Source of the DNA: Corynebacterium glucuronolyticum DSM 44120
GTDB lineage: Bacteria > Actinomycetota > Actinomycetes > Mycobacteriales > Mycobacteriaceae
NCBI RefSeq assembly: GCF_030440595.1
Contig: NZ_CP047452.1
Coordinates: 62,001-126,000, forward strand
DNA: 64,000 nt
Direction: 5' to 3'
Part shown: in pieces, positions 36,217 through 46,389 of the stretch
Layout: each line of letters starts with the position of its first letter
Numbering within the stretch: the stretch's first letter is position 1
Notes under the pieces: model-generated
The model's database searches: none
Told to the model about the DNA's origin: nothing
Seen by the model: the letters and a program-made list of their open reading frames with translations, nothing else
Translations under genes and position numbers: made by a program

Positions 36217-38934
36217 ATGGCGCATTTGAGCTTAAAATCGATTGAAAAGCGGGTTGCTTCTGTTGCAGGTCAGGTCGAATACGACAGTAACTTTATCTTC
36301 AGTCTACTGTTGGCTTTTGGGCGTTCAAAAGGCAATGTCACCCGATTGCGCAATGGAAGCATCAACGTGGCGCAGGATCCCGAGCATGAGGTTGCGCAAA
36401 AGAACATTGTGTATTTCCGCGAGACAGATGGAGACCTGCTGGAAGAACTCGAACAGCTGCGACTCGCTCCCCACGTGGTGAAGTATAGCCCGCGTTTCGT
36501 AATTGTTACAGATTTTGAAGATCTGGTAGCGGTAGATACTAAGACAATGGAAAACCGTACTTTCCCGTTGCGCGAGATCGATCAGCATTTTACATTCTTC
36601 TTGCCGTGGGCAGGTATGGAGAAAACTCAGTACACATCCGAAGCTCATGCAGATGTAAAGGCCGCAGAGCGCATGGGAAAACTATTCGATGCCCTTGCTG
36701 AAGCTAACCAGACTGTCATGAAGTCGAAGGAAGCTCGTCATGGATTAAATGTGTTTTTCACTCGCCTGTTGTTTTGCTATTTTGCTGAGGATACGGGCAT
36801 TTTCAAGGATAATCAGTTTACGAATGCGGTGGCATCCCACACGCTTAGCGACGGTTCCGATACCGATGAGTTCTTGAAAGATTTATTCCAGGCCTTGGAT
36901 ACTGCGCAGCCGGAAGATAAACCAGCTCACCTAGCCGACTTCCCTTATGTAAATGGTCGACTATTCCGAGCAGATGCCCATCTAACTGTCCCTAGATTTA
37001 CGGATAAATCTCGTAAATTGCTGATTGATCTGGGTACATTGAAGTGGCAGGATATCAACCCGGATATTTTTGGTTCGATGTTCCAGGCGATTGTGGAGCC
37101 TGGTCAGCGCTCGAACCTGGGGCAGCATTACACATCTGTGCCGAATATCCTAAAAACTATTGAGCCGTTGTTTCTCGATGAGCTCAAAGAGGAGTTTGAA
37201 GCCTCATACGACAAACCGAAGCGGTTAGAGAAACTCCTGGACCGAATCGCAAAAATTAAGGTGTTTGATCCTGCTTGCGGTTCAGGAAACTTCCTGGTTA
37301 TCGCGTACAAAGAGTTGCGTCGCTTAGAGCATGCTATTCTGCAGCGCCAGACGGAATTGTCGAATGCGCCTACGCTGTTCGATAAGTCTCGGATTAATAT
37401 TGAGAACTTTTACGGCATAGAGATTGACGATTTTGCGGTTGAGGTCGCAATCCTATCACTGTGGATCGCAAAGCATCAGATGAACCGGGAGTTTGAGCGT
37501 CAATTCCGTGTAGCCATCCCGCTGATTCCTTTGAAGGAAACAGGGAAAATCTGGGTAGGTAACGCGACCCGTATCCAGTGGGAGAGCGTATGTCCAAATA
37601 ATGGAAAAGAGGAAATTTACCTGATTGGTAATCCCCCATACTCTGGAGCAAAAAAACAAACCGAGGAACAGAAGGAAGACTACAATTTTGTTTTCGGTCA
37701 GCGCTCATTTAATAAGAACCTCGATTACATAGCTTTGTGGTTTGTTAAGGGGGCTGACTATATTGCCGGCACGCAGGCTCGTTTAGCGTTTGTTTCAACC
37801 AACTCGGTGGTGCAGGGGGAGCATGTTGGCTTGATGTTCCCGATGATTCTTGATGTAGGTGTGGAAATTGGTTTCGCATATACCTCATTCAAGTGGGAAA
37901 ACAACGCAGCCAAAAATGCGGGCGTGACGGTGGTAGTGATTAGCTTGCGGAACCTATCTGACGACCCGAAGTATTTATACGTGGATGGTCTTCGCCAAGA
38001 GGTGAGCAATGTTAACGGCTATCTGTCTGATGCTCGAAATTTGTTCATCAAACGACGAACCGGCAGTCCTCTAAGTAAAGCCTTACCGAAGATGGTGTTT
38101 GGTAGTATGCGACGTGGGTCACTAGACCTGTCAGTTGCAGAAGCTGATCAACTGTTGAAAGAGTCACCCGAAGCGGAAGTATTCATTAAACAATATGCCG
38201 GCGCGGATGAATATATTAAGGGAAAAATGAGATATTGCCTTTGGATCGAAGATAGCCAGCGGTCTAAAGCAGAATCGATCCCGGGTATTGCAAGGAAGCT
38301 AAGGAAAGTTTCTTCAGAGCGTGCTTCTAGTAAAGCTCCAAGCACGGCAAAGTATGCCAACCAACCGCATAGGTTCGTACAGATAGCCTACAAACCCACA
38401 GATTCAATCATTGTTCCTCGGGTTTCTTCGGAAAGACGCGAATATATCCCAATGGGTTACCTGGGCCCAAATACGGTTATTTCAGACGCTGCTTTTGCGG
38501 TATATGACGCCGAGCCTTGGCTATTTGGGCTGCTCACTTCACGGATGCACATGGTGTGGATGAGAGCTGTTGGCGGAAAATTTAAGACGGACTACAGATA
38601 TTCCAACACTATTGTGTACAACAACTTTCCTGTTCCAGAGTTAACTCCTGAGCAAAAGGAAAAACTTACTGAAACTGCACTGCGAGTTCTCGATGTTCGT
38701 GAGTATTACTGTGAGCGCACGATGGAGCAGCTTTATGACTCTGAGAAAATGCCTTCGATCTTACGTCAGGCGCATGAGGAAAATGATTTACTGGTCGATT
38801 CGCTATATTCGAAACGAAAATATGAAACAGATGAGGCGCGTTTGTCTGACCTGTTTGCTTTGCATGAGGAAATGATTGAGATGGACCATGCGATGAAGCT
38901 GGGAAAGCGTAAACGCAAGGCAGCAAAGAAGTAG
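36217..38934 (+). CDS. MmeI-like N6-adenine DNA methyltransferase
   Basis: 905 residues. A large N-terminal region (about 1-340) with FFLPWAGMEK and LLFCYFAEDTGIF precedes the methylase core: SAM motif FDPACGSGNFL at 350-360 and catalytic NPPY at 472-475. A C-terminal target-recognition/spacer region follows. The layout fits MmeI/type IIL-type enzymes, but I see no convincing PD-(D/E)xK triad near the N-terminus, so it may only methylate. AGGAAGG lies nine bases from the ATG. It is followed after 11 bp by a helicase gene and then a GIY-YIG nuclease gene, which could supply restriction. Confidence 0.83.
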   Translation: MAHLSLKSIEKRVASVAGQVEYDSNFIFSLLLAFGRSKGNVTRLRNGSINVAQDPEHEVAQKNIVYFRETDGDLLEELEQLRLAPHVVKYSPRFVIVTDFEDLVAVDTKTMENRTFPLREIDQHFTFFLPWAGMEKTQYTSEAHADVKAAERMGKLFDALAEANQTVMKSKEARHGLNVFFTRLLFCYFAEDTGIFKDNQFTNAVASHTLSDGSDTDEFLKDLFQALDTAQPEDKPAHLADFPYVNGRLFRADAHLTVPRFTDKSRKLLIDLGTLKWQDINPDIFGSMFQAIVEPGQRSNLGQHYTSVPNILKTIEPLFLDELKEEFEASYDKPKRLEKLLDRIAKIKVFDPACGSGNFLVIAYKELRRLEHAILQRQTELSNAPTLFDKSRINIENFYGIEIDDFAVEVAILSLWIAKHQMNREFERQFRVAIPLIPLKETGKIWVGNATRIQWESVCPNNGKEEIYLIGNPPYSGAKKQTEEQKEDYNFVFGQRSFNKNLDYIALWFVKGADYIAGTQARLAFVSTNSVVQGEHVGLMFPMILDVGVEIGFAYTSFKWENNAAKNAGVTVVVISLRNLSDDPKYLYVDGLRQEVSNVNGYLSDARNLFIKRRTGSPLSKALPKMVFGSMRRGSLDLSVAEADQLLKESPEAEVFIKQYAGADEYIKGKMRYCLWIEDSQRSKAESIPGIARKLRKVSSERASSKAPSTAKYANQPHRFVQIAYKPTDSIIVPRVSSERREYIPMGYLGPNTVISDAAFAVYDAEPWLFGLLTSRMHMVWMRAVGGKFKTDYRYSNTIVYNNFPVPELTPEQKEKLTETALRVLDVREYYCERTMEQLYDSEKMPSILRQAHEENDLLVDSLYSKRKYETDEARLSDLFALHEEMIEMDHAMKLGKRKRKAAKK

Positions 38935-38945
38935 GAGACAATTTA

Positions 38946-40919
38946 GTGAGCGAATCGAAGTACACGACTAGTATCAACGTCGAATACCAACAGCGCGGTA
39001 CATCGGTTTCTACCAATGATTTGGGGATGCGCGAGATGCAAGCCCGGGCGTATGAGAAGCGCAATTCACGGTATCTCCTGCTGAAGGCACCGCCAGCTTC
39101 TGGTAAATCCCGTGCGCTGATGTTTATTGCTCTGGATAAGTTGTTTAATCAGGGTCGTAAGAAAGTGATAGTAGCGGTGCCGGAGCGCTCCATCGGTGGC
39201 TCCTTCGCACCCACTGATTTGCGTAGTCATGGTTTTTTCGCAGATTGGGATATCAAACCGGAGAACAACCTTTGCGGAGCCGGGAGCTCTACGAGCAAAG
39301 TAGAGGCGTTTATTCGCTTTCTTGAGAGCAAGGACTCGACTTTAGTCTGCACACATGCGACGCTACGCTACGCGTTTGACAAACTTACTCCAGATGCGTT
39401 TAACGGTGCAGTGCTTGCTATTGATGAGTTCCACCATGTTTCCGCTGATCTTGACAATAACCGCCTTGGTAAATTGCTGCGCGAAGTCATGTCTGGTTCC
39501 GATGCCCATATCATCGCTATGACCGGATCGTACTTCCGTGGGGATACGGTTCCCGTGTTGACACCTGAGGATGAAGCGAAATTCACATCGGTTACTTTTA
39601 ACTATTATGACCAGCTCAATGGTTACAAATACTTAAAGTCTTTAGGGATCGGGCACCACTTTTACCAGGGGCGTTACACCGACGCTATCGGGGAAGTGTT
39701 AGATCTGGATAAAAAGACCATAATTCACATTCCAAATGTGAATTCGGGTGAATCCACTAAAGACAAGATTGAGGAAGTAGGTCTCATTCTTGAAATTATC
39801 GGTGATGTCATCGGAGAGGATCCTGAAACTGGAATCATTCTGGTGAAACGCCATGACACTGGAGAAGTGCTGCGTGTCGCTGATTTAGTCGACGATACTG
39901 ATTTGAATAAACGTTCGCGTACTTTGATGTATTTGACGGATAAGGCATCGAAGGAGCGTGACGCTGTCGACATCGTTATTGCTCTGGGTATGGCAAAGGA
40001 AGGTTTTGACTGGCCCTTTGCTGAGCATGCGTTGACTGTTGGATATCGTGCGTCGATGACGGAAGTTATCCAGATTATTGGGCGTGTAACCCGTGATTGT
40101 GAGGGTAAGACGCACGCGCAGTTCACGAACTTGCTTGCAGAGCCTGATGCTAGCCGTGATGACGTGACTGTTTCAGTTAATAATTTCTTGAAGGCGATTA
40201 CGGCTTCTTTGTTGATGGAGCAGGTGCTTGCGCAGAACTTTGATTTTAAGGCGAAACGGAGCGATGACGACAAGGGTGAAGGCAACACCGTCAAAATTAA
40301 GGGATTCAAGGAGCCGTCGACTGATCGTGTCCGGCAGATCGTGGAGAATGACCTTAATGATTTAAAAACCGTTGTTCTTCAGGATCCGATTTTTGCTCGT
40401 GCGGCAATCGGAAAGATGGATCCACAAAACACAAATAAGGTAATCATCCCCAAGATTATCCGTGAGCAGTACCCAGATTTAAGTGAGGAGGAAGTCGAAG
40501 AGGTTCGCCAACGGGTGGTTGTTGACTCCGTGATCAAGAGCGGTCAAGTAAAAGAGGTTGGGGATAAACGCTTCGTAAAAATGGCAAACCAGTTCATCAA
40601 TATCGATGAACTGAACATCAATCTGATTGACAGTATTAACCCCTTCCAGCGGGCCTTTGAGATTATGTCGAAGTCTGTCACTCCGAGTGTGCTTTCTCTG
40701 ATTGCTGATGCAATTGATGCCAACAGGATTTCTATGAGCGATGAGGAAGCGTTGGCCATGTTCGATCAGATCAAGAACTGGGTGAAGGCGAACGGTAAAG
40801 AACCGGATAGGAAGTCGGAAGACACGGAAGAGCGCACCTTGGGCGAAGCACTGTTAGTGCTTCGTAAAGCTGCGCGAGAGCGTAGAGCACAACAGGAGGT
40901 CGCATCCAATGGCAACTGA
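38946..40919 (+). CDS. DEAD/DEAH-type helicase of the methylase operon
   Basis: 657 residues with a GTG start behind AGGAGA. Walker A LKAPPASGKSRAL (about 46-58), a DEFH box in LAIDEFHHVS, motif III MTGSYF, and motif VI in IQIIGRVTRDCEGK. The 250 C-terminal residues are not assigned. In SF2-type restriction systems such an ATPase drives DNA translocation or looping for a separate nuclease subunit. Its stop lies 11 bp inside the next gene. Confidence 0.84.
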   Translation: MSESKYTTSINVEYQQRGTSVSTNDLGMREMQARAYEKRNSRYLLLKAPPASGKSRALMFIALDKLFNQGRKKVIVAVPERSIGGSFAPTDLRSHGFFADWDIKPENNLCGAGSSTSKVEAFIRFLESKDSTLVCTHATLRYAFDKLTPDAFNGAVLAIDEFHHVSADLDNNRLGKLLREVMSGSDAHIIAMTGSYFRGDTVPVLTPEDEAKFTSVTFNYYDQLNGYKYLKSLGIGHHFYQGRYTDAIGEVLDLDKKTIIHIPNVNSGESTKDKIEEVGLILEIIGDVIGEDPETGIILVKRHDTGEVLRVADLVDDTDLNKRSRTLMYLTDKASKERDAVDIVIALGMAKEGFDWPFAEHALTVGYRASMTEVIQIIGRVTRDCEGKTHAQFTNLLAEPDASRDDVTVSVNNFLKAITASLLMEQVLAQNFDFKAKRSDDDKGEGNTVKIKGFKEPSTDRVRQIVENDLNDLKTVVLQDPIFARAAIGKMDPQNTNKVIIPKIIREQYPDLSEEEVEEVRQRVVVDSVIKSGQVKEVGDKRFVKMANQFINIDELNINLIDSINPFQRAFEIMSKSVTPSVLSLIADAIDANRISMSDEEALAMFDQIKNWVKANGKEPDRKSEDTEERTLGEALLVLRKAARERRAQQEVASNGN

Positions 40920-42084
40920 TGATTTTTTAGCGAAGCTTGATGAGATTCTTGAGTCAGACGATGCCACTCTCTTGGAAATGCCGGAGAAGCCCGTAGCGCC
41001 GTCCGACAAGGATCGGTTGAAGAGGGCCTTTCAGGAGGTTGTGGATTTTTACGAACGTGAAGGTCGTGAACCTGACCCTGATACCTACGATGTTGCGGAG
41101 CGTAAGCTCGGCGCCCGACTGGTTGGGATCCGTGCGAGTAAGCACAAGATTGATGTGCTGAAAGAATTGGACACAATTGGGCTATTGAGTGACTCGTCAT
41201 CACCGTCCACAGTTGACGATCTTTTGGATTCAGAACTGATTGGTTTTCTTGGCGGCGAAGAAGCCCTTTTCGACACTTCGACTTTACCCAAACGCGATTC
41301 TCCGTCAGGCGAAGTTGAGCGTGCGTTGCGTGAGAAGTGTGATGACTTTGAGAAGTATGAACATCTGTTTAAAGAAAAACATTTGCAGCTTGCTTCAGGG
41401 GAGTTTGCGTTAACAGAATATCGCGGACTGCGAACCATCAAGCCCGGAACCTTCTTTGTCCTCGGAGGTGTTATTGCATTTATCGCGGAGGTAGGAAAGT
41501 CGGAGACCGTAAACCTGAAGCTCAAGGATGAAAAGAAACAGAGACTCCGCGTTATTTTTGAAAACGGAACTGAATCAGCTATGTACCGTCAGTCGTTAGC
41601 TGTGCGTATGCGTGAGAAAAATGGTTTAGCAGTAACGCGTACGGGGTTTGCCGCAGATGAGTTCGGCGATGCGGATACCGAAACAGGTCATCTGTATGTG
41701 CTGCGTTCGTTGAGCCAACATCCGGACATTAAGAGCCTAGATAACCTTTATAAAATCGGTTTTTCTACTATTCCGGTAGAGCAGCGGATTAGAGGAGCTG
41801 AAAAGAGTGCTACATATTTAATGGCACCTGTTGAGGTGGTGGCCACCTACCGCCTTTACAACGTACGGCCTTCAGCGCTTGAACACCTTGTACATAAACT
41901 CTTTTCACGAGTGCGCTTGGATGCGTCGATAGTCGATATCGCCGGGGGTGATTCGGTCGCGGCTACTGAATGGTTCTTGGTACCACTTGAGCTGATTGAT
42001 CAAGCGGTGGAGCTGATTGGTAATGGTGATATCGTGAATTACACATATGACCCCGCTTCGCAGCAGTTGACTAAAGTTCGTTGA
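40909..42084 (+). CDS. GIY-YIG nuclease (T5orf172-like), third gene of methylase operon
   Basis: 391 residues. The C-terminal domain at about 259-335 has GHLYVL, LYKIGFS, VEQRIRGAE and ALEHLVHKLF. These supply the GIY and YIG tyrosines, the arginine and the metal-binding glutamate of a GIY-YIG nuclease. The N-terminal 250 residues are acidic and helical, ending in a region that may bind DNA or the helicase. It overlaps the helicase stop by 11 bp, so the operon is tightly coupled. Expected role: cleavage of unmethylated DNA (inference). Confidence 0.82.
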   Translation: MATDDFLAKLDEILESDDATLLEMPEKPVAPSDKDRLKRAFQEVVDFYEREGREPDPDTYDVAERKLGARLVGIRASKHKIDVLKELDTIGLLSDSSSPSTVDDLLDSELIGFLGGEEALFDTSTLPKRDSPSGEVERALREKCDDFEKYEHLFKEKHLQLASGEFALTEYRGLRTIKPGTFFVLGGVIAFIAEVGKSETVNLKLKDEKKQRLRVIFENGTESAMYRQSLAVRMREKNGLAVTRTGFAADEFGDADTETGHLYVLRSLSQHPDIKSLDNLYKIGFSTIPVEQRIRGAEKSATYLMAPVEVVATYRLYNVRPSALEHLVHKLFSRVRLDASIVDIAGGDSVAATEWFLVPLELIDQAVELIGNGDIVNYTYDPASQQLTKVR

Positions 42085-42168
42085 CAGGTTGCTTGATGGC
42101 GGTATAAATCAATCGAAATCTTGGAGTTAAATGCAGAACTATTCAAAGTGACAAGGAATCTAGAGCTG

Positions 42169-42582
42169 TGTTGTCCCACTAGTTTTTGGACACGGAGTCC
42201 AATGACTTTTTGGACATGGAGTCTAAGAGGTTTGTGGACATTGTGTCTTAATGGTTTTTGGACACTTTTTGTGTGCAATGGCTAGATGAGTATTTCACTT
42301 TCTTTGCGTAAACGGATCGCGTCTTTCGATCCGGTTCGCGATGGTAAAACTGTCCGCCAGTTTTGTCGGGAGGCTGGTTGTTCCCGGCAGACCTACTACA
42401 ACATCAAGAAACGGGTGAAGGAGCGTGGGGAGGCTGGGATTATCCCTGACTCCACGGCTCCTCACACTCCGCACACTACATTCGATGATGATGACCATAG
42501 GCTCATCCTTGAGACACGTGAACGGCTGAAGAAGTTCGGGGCTGACTATGGTCCCTGGTCGATCTACTACGCGTTGATGGAT
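42169..42582 (+). mobile_element. Truncated IS481-type element B, left part
   Basis: Starts near TGTTGTCCC and contains four TTTTTGGACA-like repeats at 42185-42265 ahead of a transposase start. It is cut at 42582/42583 by the end of IS481-type element A. No right half is recognisable on the other side. Confidence 0.65.
42286..42582 (+). pseudogene. Transposase N-terminus of IS481-type element B
   Basis: About 99 codons: LRKRIASFDPVRDGKTVRQF, a helix-turn-helix in REAGCSRQTYYNIKKR, and YGPWSIYYALMD at the break. The frame then runs into the neighbouring IS end. The DDE core is absent, so it is dead. Confidence 0.75.
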
Positions 42583-42820
42583 TGTCGATTCGGGGTAGTT
42601 GGTACCGTGTGTCCGCGTAGTTGGTGTAAAGTGTCAGCACCTCGTGCACGGTGAGTGTCATCAGGTTGTGCACACTGGTTGTCAGGAGGTTGTGCACACT
42701 GTGTCCTATGGGTGTGTGCACAGTCCTGCGTGTTTTAGTGGAGTAGTTCGTCTGGGCTAATGGTGACGAAACGTTGTTGGGCTTTTTCGCGTTTGATACG
42801 CCATTGTTTGGGTGGATCCT

Positions 42821-43681
42821 TCATCCACACGCCTTTGATGTTGTAGGAGTTGATGAACGCCTTCGCTCTGCGATAGCGACCACAGGAAGCGGGATCGACA
42901 AAACAAGTTCACCGTCTTCGACATCCCAAAAGCCAAGTTCGCTTTCTGTGACTGTTCGATGGAAACTTCTGTTTCTCATCGATCGGGGAACAGCAATACG
43001 CATCCCTTGGAAAAACACCATCTGATTAGCTTCAGTGACAGTCACTGTATCGAAACCGTTGTCATCTGTATCAACAACACTGGGACGCGAATAGCCTGTG
43101 ACTCCACCGTTTCGTTTCGGACGTGGTGGTTTTTCATCCTGGCGGATAAGCCCCGAGGTGAGGTAAGCGTTACGGCGTTGAAGCACGTAGTTTTCTGCTT
43201 TCTGCTTTAGCACCTCCAGTGGGATCGGGTCTTTTGGTGGCACAGCCCCAACAAGATGCCACGCTGTGGCCGGAGTGACACACTCTGGAAGGCCCTGGTG
43301 TGGGCGCCGGTTATTGTATTGATCTCGATACTCCTCGATCAGCACCCCGCACTGCTTCAGTGTTGTTGGTTTGTGTGCCTCTAAGAATCTAAACAGCGTG
43401 CGGTGTGAACGCTCGTCTTTACCTTGGGTTTGCGGGTTGCGTGGCCTGCCGGAAATACTCACACACCCAACCGATGCCAGGTAGGCTTCCAAGGGGCCAA
43501 CAACACCGTTGCGCAGTTGGTTAAAAGCAGCCCCATTATCACTGAGCAGTTCATGCGGGGCGCCGAAGGTAGCAATGGCCTTGCGCACGGCATCTGTGGC
43601 ATCTGTGGAGTTCTCGTGTGCCGCATAGACGCAGGTGCCGACATCGAAGCGGGTGGCATCATCGATGATTTGATAGATGGT
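42821..43681 (-). pseudogene. IS481-type transposase, 3' part (DDE core)
   Basis: Reads TIYQIIDDATRFDVGTCVYA, then LSDNGAAF (second Asp) and GKDERSHRTLFRF (Glu). Its front lies at 46390-46888. Removing IS21 copy 2 and one ACCATC restores an unbroken frame PVTIYQIIDD across the site. After 42830 a second frame encodes WMKDPPKQWRIKREKAQQRF, so a further slip near the C-terminus is possible. Confidence 0.85.
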
Positions 43682-43787
43682 TGCCAAGAGCGGTGAGTTG
43701 GTACTGGGTTTGTGTTGATGTGGTACTGGGGGGTTGTGCGTTGTTGGTACTGGCCCCTGCCAGTGTGAGGCAGGGGCCAGGGGTGGG

Positions 43788-44549
43788 TTAGTTTTCGGCG
43801 TTTTGGGTGTTGAGGTGTCTTCTCATATCGTATTGGCCAATTTTGATGCGTTGACCATTGTTGAGTCTGCTTACTAGCGAGTCTGCGCCGACTGGGTTGG
43901 GGAGGGTTTCTCGCCAGTATGCGGCGGTCGATTGTGAGGAGACGATGATGGGCAGACGCCCGTCTCTTTCGAATACGATGCGGGTTAGGTCTTCTTGTCC
44001 GCGTTGGTCTATTCCGATGGTGAGGAAGTCATCGATGATAAGCACATCGATGTTGCACAGTTTTCTCATTTTGTCGATATAGCCTTGGTCTGTCGGCAGG
44101 AAGACCGCTAGTTCATCTACAAGCTGGTCAAGCCGGTAGTACGCGACACTGAACCCACTTTGGCAGGCGGCAATGCCTAGGGCACAGGCAATGTAGGTTT
44201 TTCCTGTTCCTGTGGGGGCGAGGATATGAATGTTGGTGGGGTTTTCCCGCCAGTTGGTTGCTGCCAGCCTTTTCAATTGCCGCATGTTGATGCCACGTTG
44301 ATCTGGGTGGATAACTTCGTGGAGGGTGGCATCTGGGTAGCGAAATTTTGCTTGTGTGATCGCTTTGTCGATGTTTCTCGCGGTGCGTTGCGCGAAGGCC
44401 TCATCTACTGCGGCTAGGAAGATATCCTCTGCAAGCGCATCGGTGTGTGCTTCATCAGTGACAATGGAAAAGAAGACGTCAGCAAAGGTTGATACGCGTA
44501 GGGTGCGCATTTTTTGACGTGTTGTTTCGTCGACCTCAAAGCGTGTCAT
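43788..44549 (-). CDS. istB: IS21 helper ATPase IstB (copy 2)
   Basis: Identical in sequence to the 253-residue IstB of copy 1, with the same Walker motifs. Start overlaps the end of the second istA part. Confidence 0.94.
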   Translation of the reverse strand: MTRFEVDETTRQKMRTLRVSTFADVFFSIVTDEAHTDALAEDIFLAAVDEAFAQRTARNIDKAITQAKFRYPDATLHEVIHPDQRGINMRQLKRLAATNWRENPTNIHILAPTGTGKTYIACALGIAACQSGFSVAYYRLDQLVDELAVFLPTDQGYIDKMRKLCNIDVLIIDDFLTIGIDQRGQEDLTRIVFERDGRLPIIVSSQSTAAYWRETLPNPVGADSLVSRLNNGQRIKIGQYDMRRHLNTQNAEN

Positions 44550-45406
44550 TGCAGGTTTCCTCCTTCCTGGCTTGTGTGTGTGCCGTATGGGAACACATCG
44601 TTTACAAGGCCGGTGTCACCGTCGTCTGCGTAGTGTTCGATCGGTCGGATGAACACGTCATTGGCACTGAACTGCGTTATGTCCACCGGTGTGGACTGTG
44701 GTGTGCGTGCCACATCACAACCGCTGCGGTGCGGGGTGTGGCCGTTTTTCATCTCATGGGCGATCGTTGTTTGCAGTCGCTGCAATACCGTCATGGTGGG
44801 GACAAGCTTTTTGTTTAAAGCTTCACGGCAGGCCGGTTCAAGGGTTGTTTTACCGTGCTTTTTGCCCAGCTTGGCAAGAATATTGCGTACCTGGAACAAC
44901 CCTTTGGGAGTGGCTGCTTGATTCCTGTCAATAATCATTGTGACAACGGTAAGCGTTGCCGGCCCGAACGAGGATGCCCAGGAGATAAGCTCATCCCGGG
45001 TAAGCACATTATGGCTGGTGTCCCCATCGGCAGGCCCGTGGGCAGGATCGGTTGAATACCGGTATTTAAAACCTGTAAGCCGCACATGTTCCGCGACGAT
45101 ATGCTCCCCGTCAAACAAGGTCACCAGCCCTGGAGTGATCCGTGCAGTAAGTCGTTTACCGACCAGCGTAAAAGGAACCGAATAGTACTGGTAGTCGCAC
45201 ATGACATGCCAGTTACGATCCACCTTGGGGTGTTTCCACACCACATCAGTAAACGCGGTTGCGGGAAGATCCCGCATCACCGGTGCTTCTTCCTCATCGA
45301 ACCTCTCACGGCGGGTTGAGCCATCCGGGCGGGTAAGACCACTGTTGATGTCCTCCAGCCGGATAGCGATCTCCTCATTAAGATCATCCAGACTGTAAAA
45401 CGTCAC
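44546..45406 (-). CDS. istA: IS21 IstA, C-terminal part (copy 2)
   Basis: Identical to the 286-residue product of copy 1, including the GTGA overlap with the first part. The same split in a second, independently inserted copy means it was already present when the element moved. Confidence 0.82.
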   Translation of the reverse strand: MTFYSLDDLNEEIAIRLEDINSGLTRPDGSTRRERFDEEEAPVMRDLPATAFTDVVWKHPKVDRNWHVMCDYQYYSVPFTLVGKRLTARITPGLVTLFDGEHIVAEHVRLTGFKYRYSTDPAHGPADGDTSHNVLTRDELISWASSFGPATLTVVTMIIDRNQAATPKGLFQVRNILAKLGKKHGKTTLEPACREALNKKLVPTMTVLQRLQTTIAHEMKNGHTPHRSGCDVARTPQSTPVDITQFSANDVFIRPIEHYADDGDTGLVNDVFPYGTHTSQEGGNLQ

Positions 45407-46227
45407 CCATCGAAATAGCCCATGATCTTGGTGTAGGCAATCTGCACAGCACGCTCAACAGCTGCCTTATCCTTCGGGCGGGCAGGCCGTGTCGGCACGA
45501 TTGTCATCTGGTAGTAATCAGCCAATTCCTGATACTTGGGCAGCACCAAACGATACGTGGAATGCTTCTTCGGGCGATACGTCGCTGTTGGTGCATTATC
45601 CGGCACCACAACAGATGGCACTTTCCCTAAATACTCCAAGGCTTGAACATGGCACTCCAACCACGCTGGCATCTTCTCGTTAGCCTTCGCAGTAACAAAC
45701 ATCAACCCGGAATACGGGCACACCGCCACAAACAACGACGCTTTCATCCCCACCTCGCCGGTTGCAGCATCAACGATCGGGACCTTATCGCCTGCCCAAT
45801 CCACATACAGTTCCTGGCCTGGTTCATGTTCAACCACCCCATCCAGGTCATTAACCCGCAGATAGTCACGCAACCCCGCACAAAACTGCGAATACTGGTA
45901 CTTCACCTCCCCATCCGCAGACTCGGCCGCCAAGTAATCCATCCACAATTGATTCCTTGTCAGGTGCCGATTGTTCTTCAGACGCTGTGCCAGAGCTTTG
46001 AAATCTGGCTGGTCATACGCCTGACGCCGGTTACTGCGCCCATCGGAAAACCTGGAAACAAACCAACCCGGAGGCAGCAAACGAAACGACTCAGCCGTGA
46101 TCGACTCCTCCGCGATAATGGCCTTCACCCGCGACACATCACGCCGCGAACAGCCAAGAACAGTAGTAATCCGAGAATACGACGCACCATCAAGACACAT
46201 CGCCATAATCTCTTTGAAGTTAGCCAC
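45403..46227 (-). CDS. istA: IS21 IstA, N-terminal DDE part (copy 2)
   Basis: Identical to the first istA part of copy 1: helix-turn-helix plus the complete D-D-E triad. The GTG at 46227 has the AAGGGG site. Confidence 0.88.
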   Translation of the reverse strand: MANFKEIMAMCLDGASYSRITTVLGCSRRDVSRVKAIIAEESITAESFRLLPPGWFVSRFSDGRSNRRQAYDQPDFKALAQRLKNNRHLTRNQLWMDYLAAESADGEVKYQYSQFCAGLRDYLRVNDLDGVVEHEPGQELYVDWAGDKVPIVDAATGEVGMKASLFVAVCPYSGLMFVTAKANEKMPAWLECHVQALEYLGKVPSVVVPDNAPTATYRPKKHSTYRLVLPKYQELADYYQMTIVPTRPARPKDKAAVERAVQIAYTKIMGYFDG

Positions 46228-46389
46228 AAAGACCAACCCCTTCCATGTTGAAACTAGCCACGACGCCACAAGAACATGACGCCGCCACTAACAACAATGA
46301 AGGAAAAACCCACCCAGTACCGACTACGCACACCCCCAGTACCAACTACGCAGACAACCGGTACCAACAACCCCTATTTCGCAGATGGT

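Larger units (their letters stand above)
43682..46383 (-). mobile_element. IS21-family element, copy 2 (2702 bp)
   Basis: Same length and same encoded proteins as copy 1, in inverse orientation. Flanked by GATGGT at 43676-43681 and 46384-46389 (ACCATC on the minus strand), a perfect 6-bp target duplication. It sits inside the IS481-type transposase gene. Confidence 0.95.

Noticed and set aside
42821..42983. Possible second transposase ORF at the C-terminus of the IS481-type element (WMKDPPKQWRIKREK frame)
   Set aside because: More simply explained as a frameshift or natural end of the transposase; not enough evidence for a separate gene.
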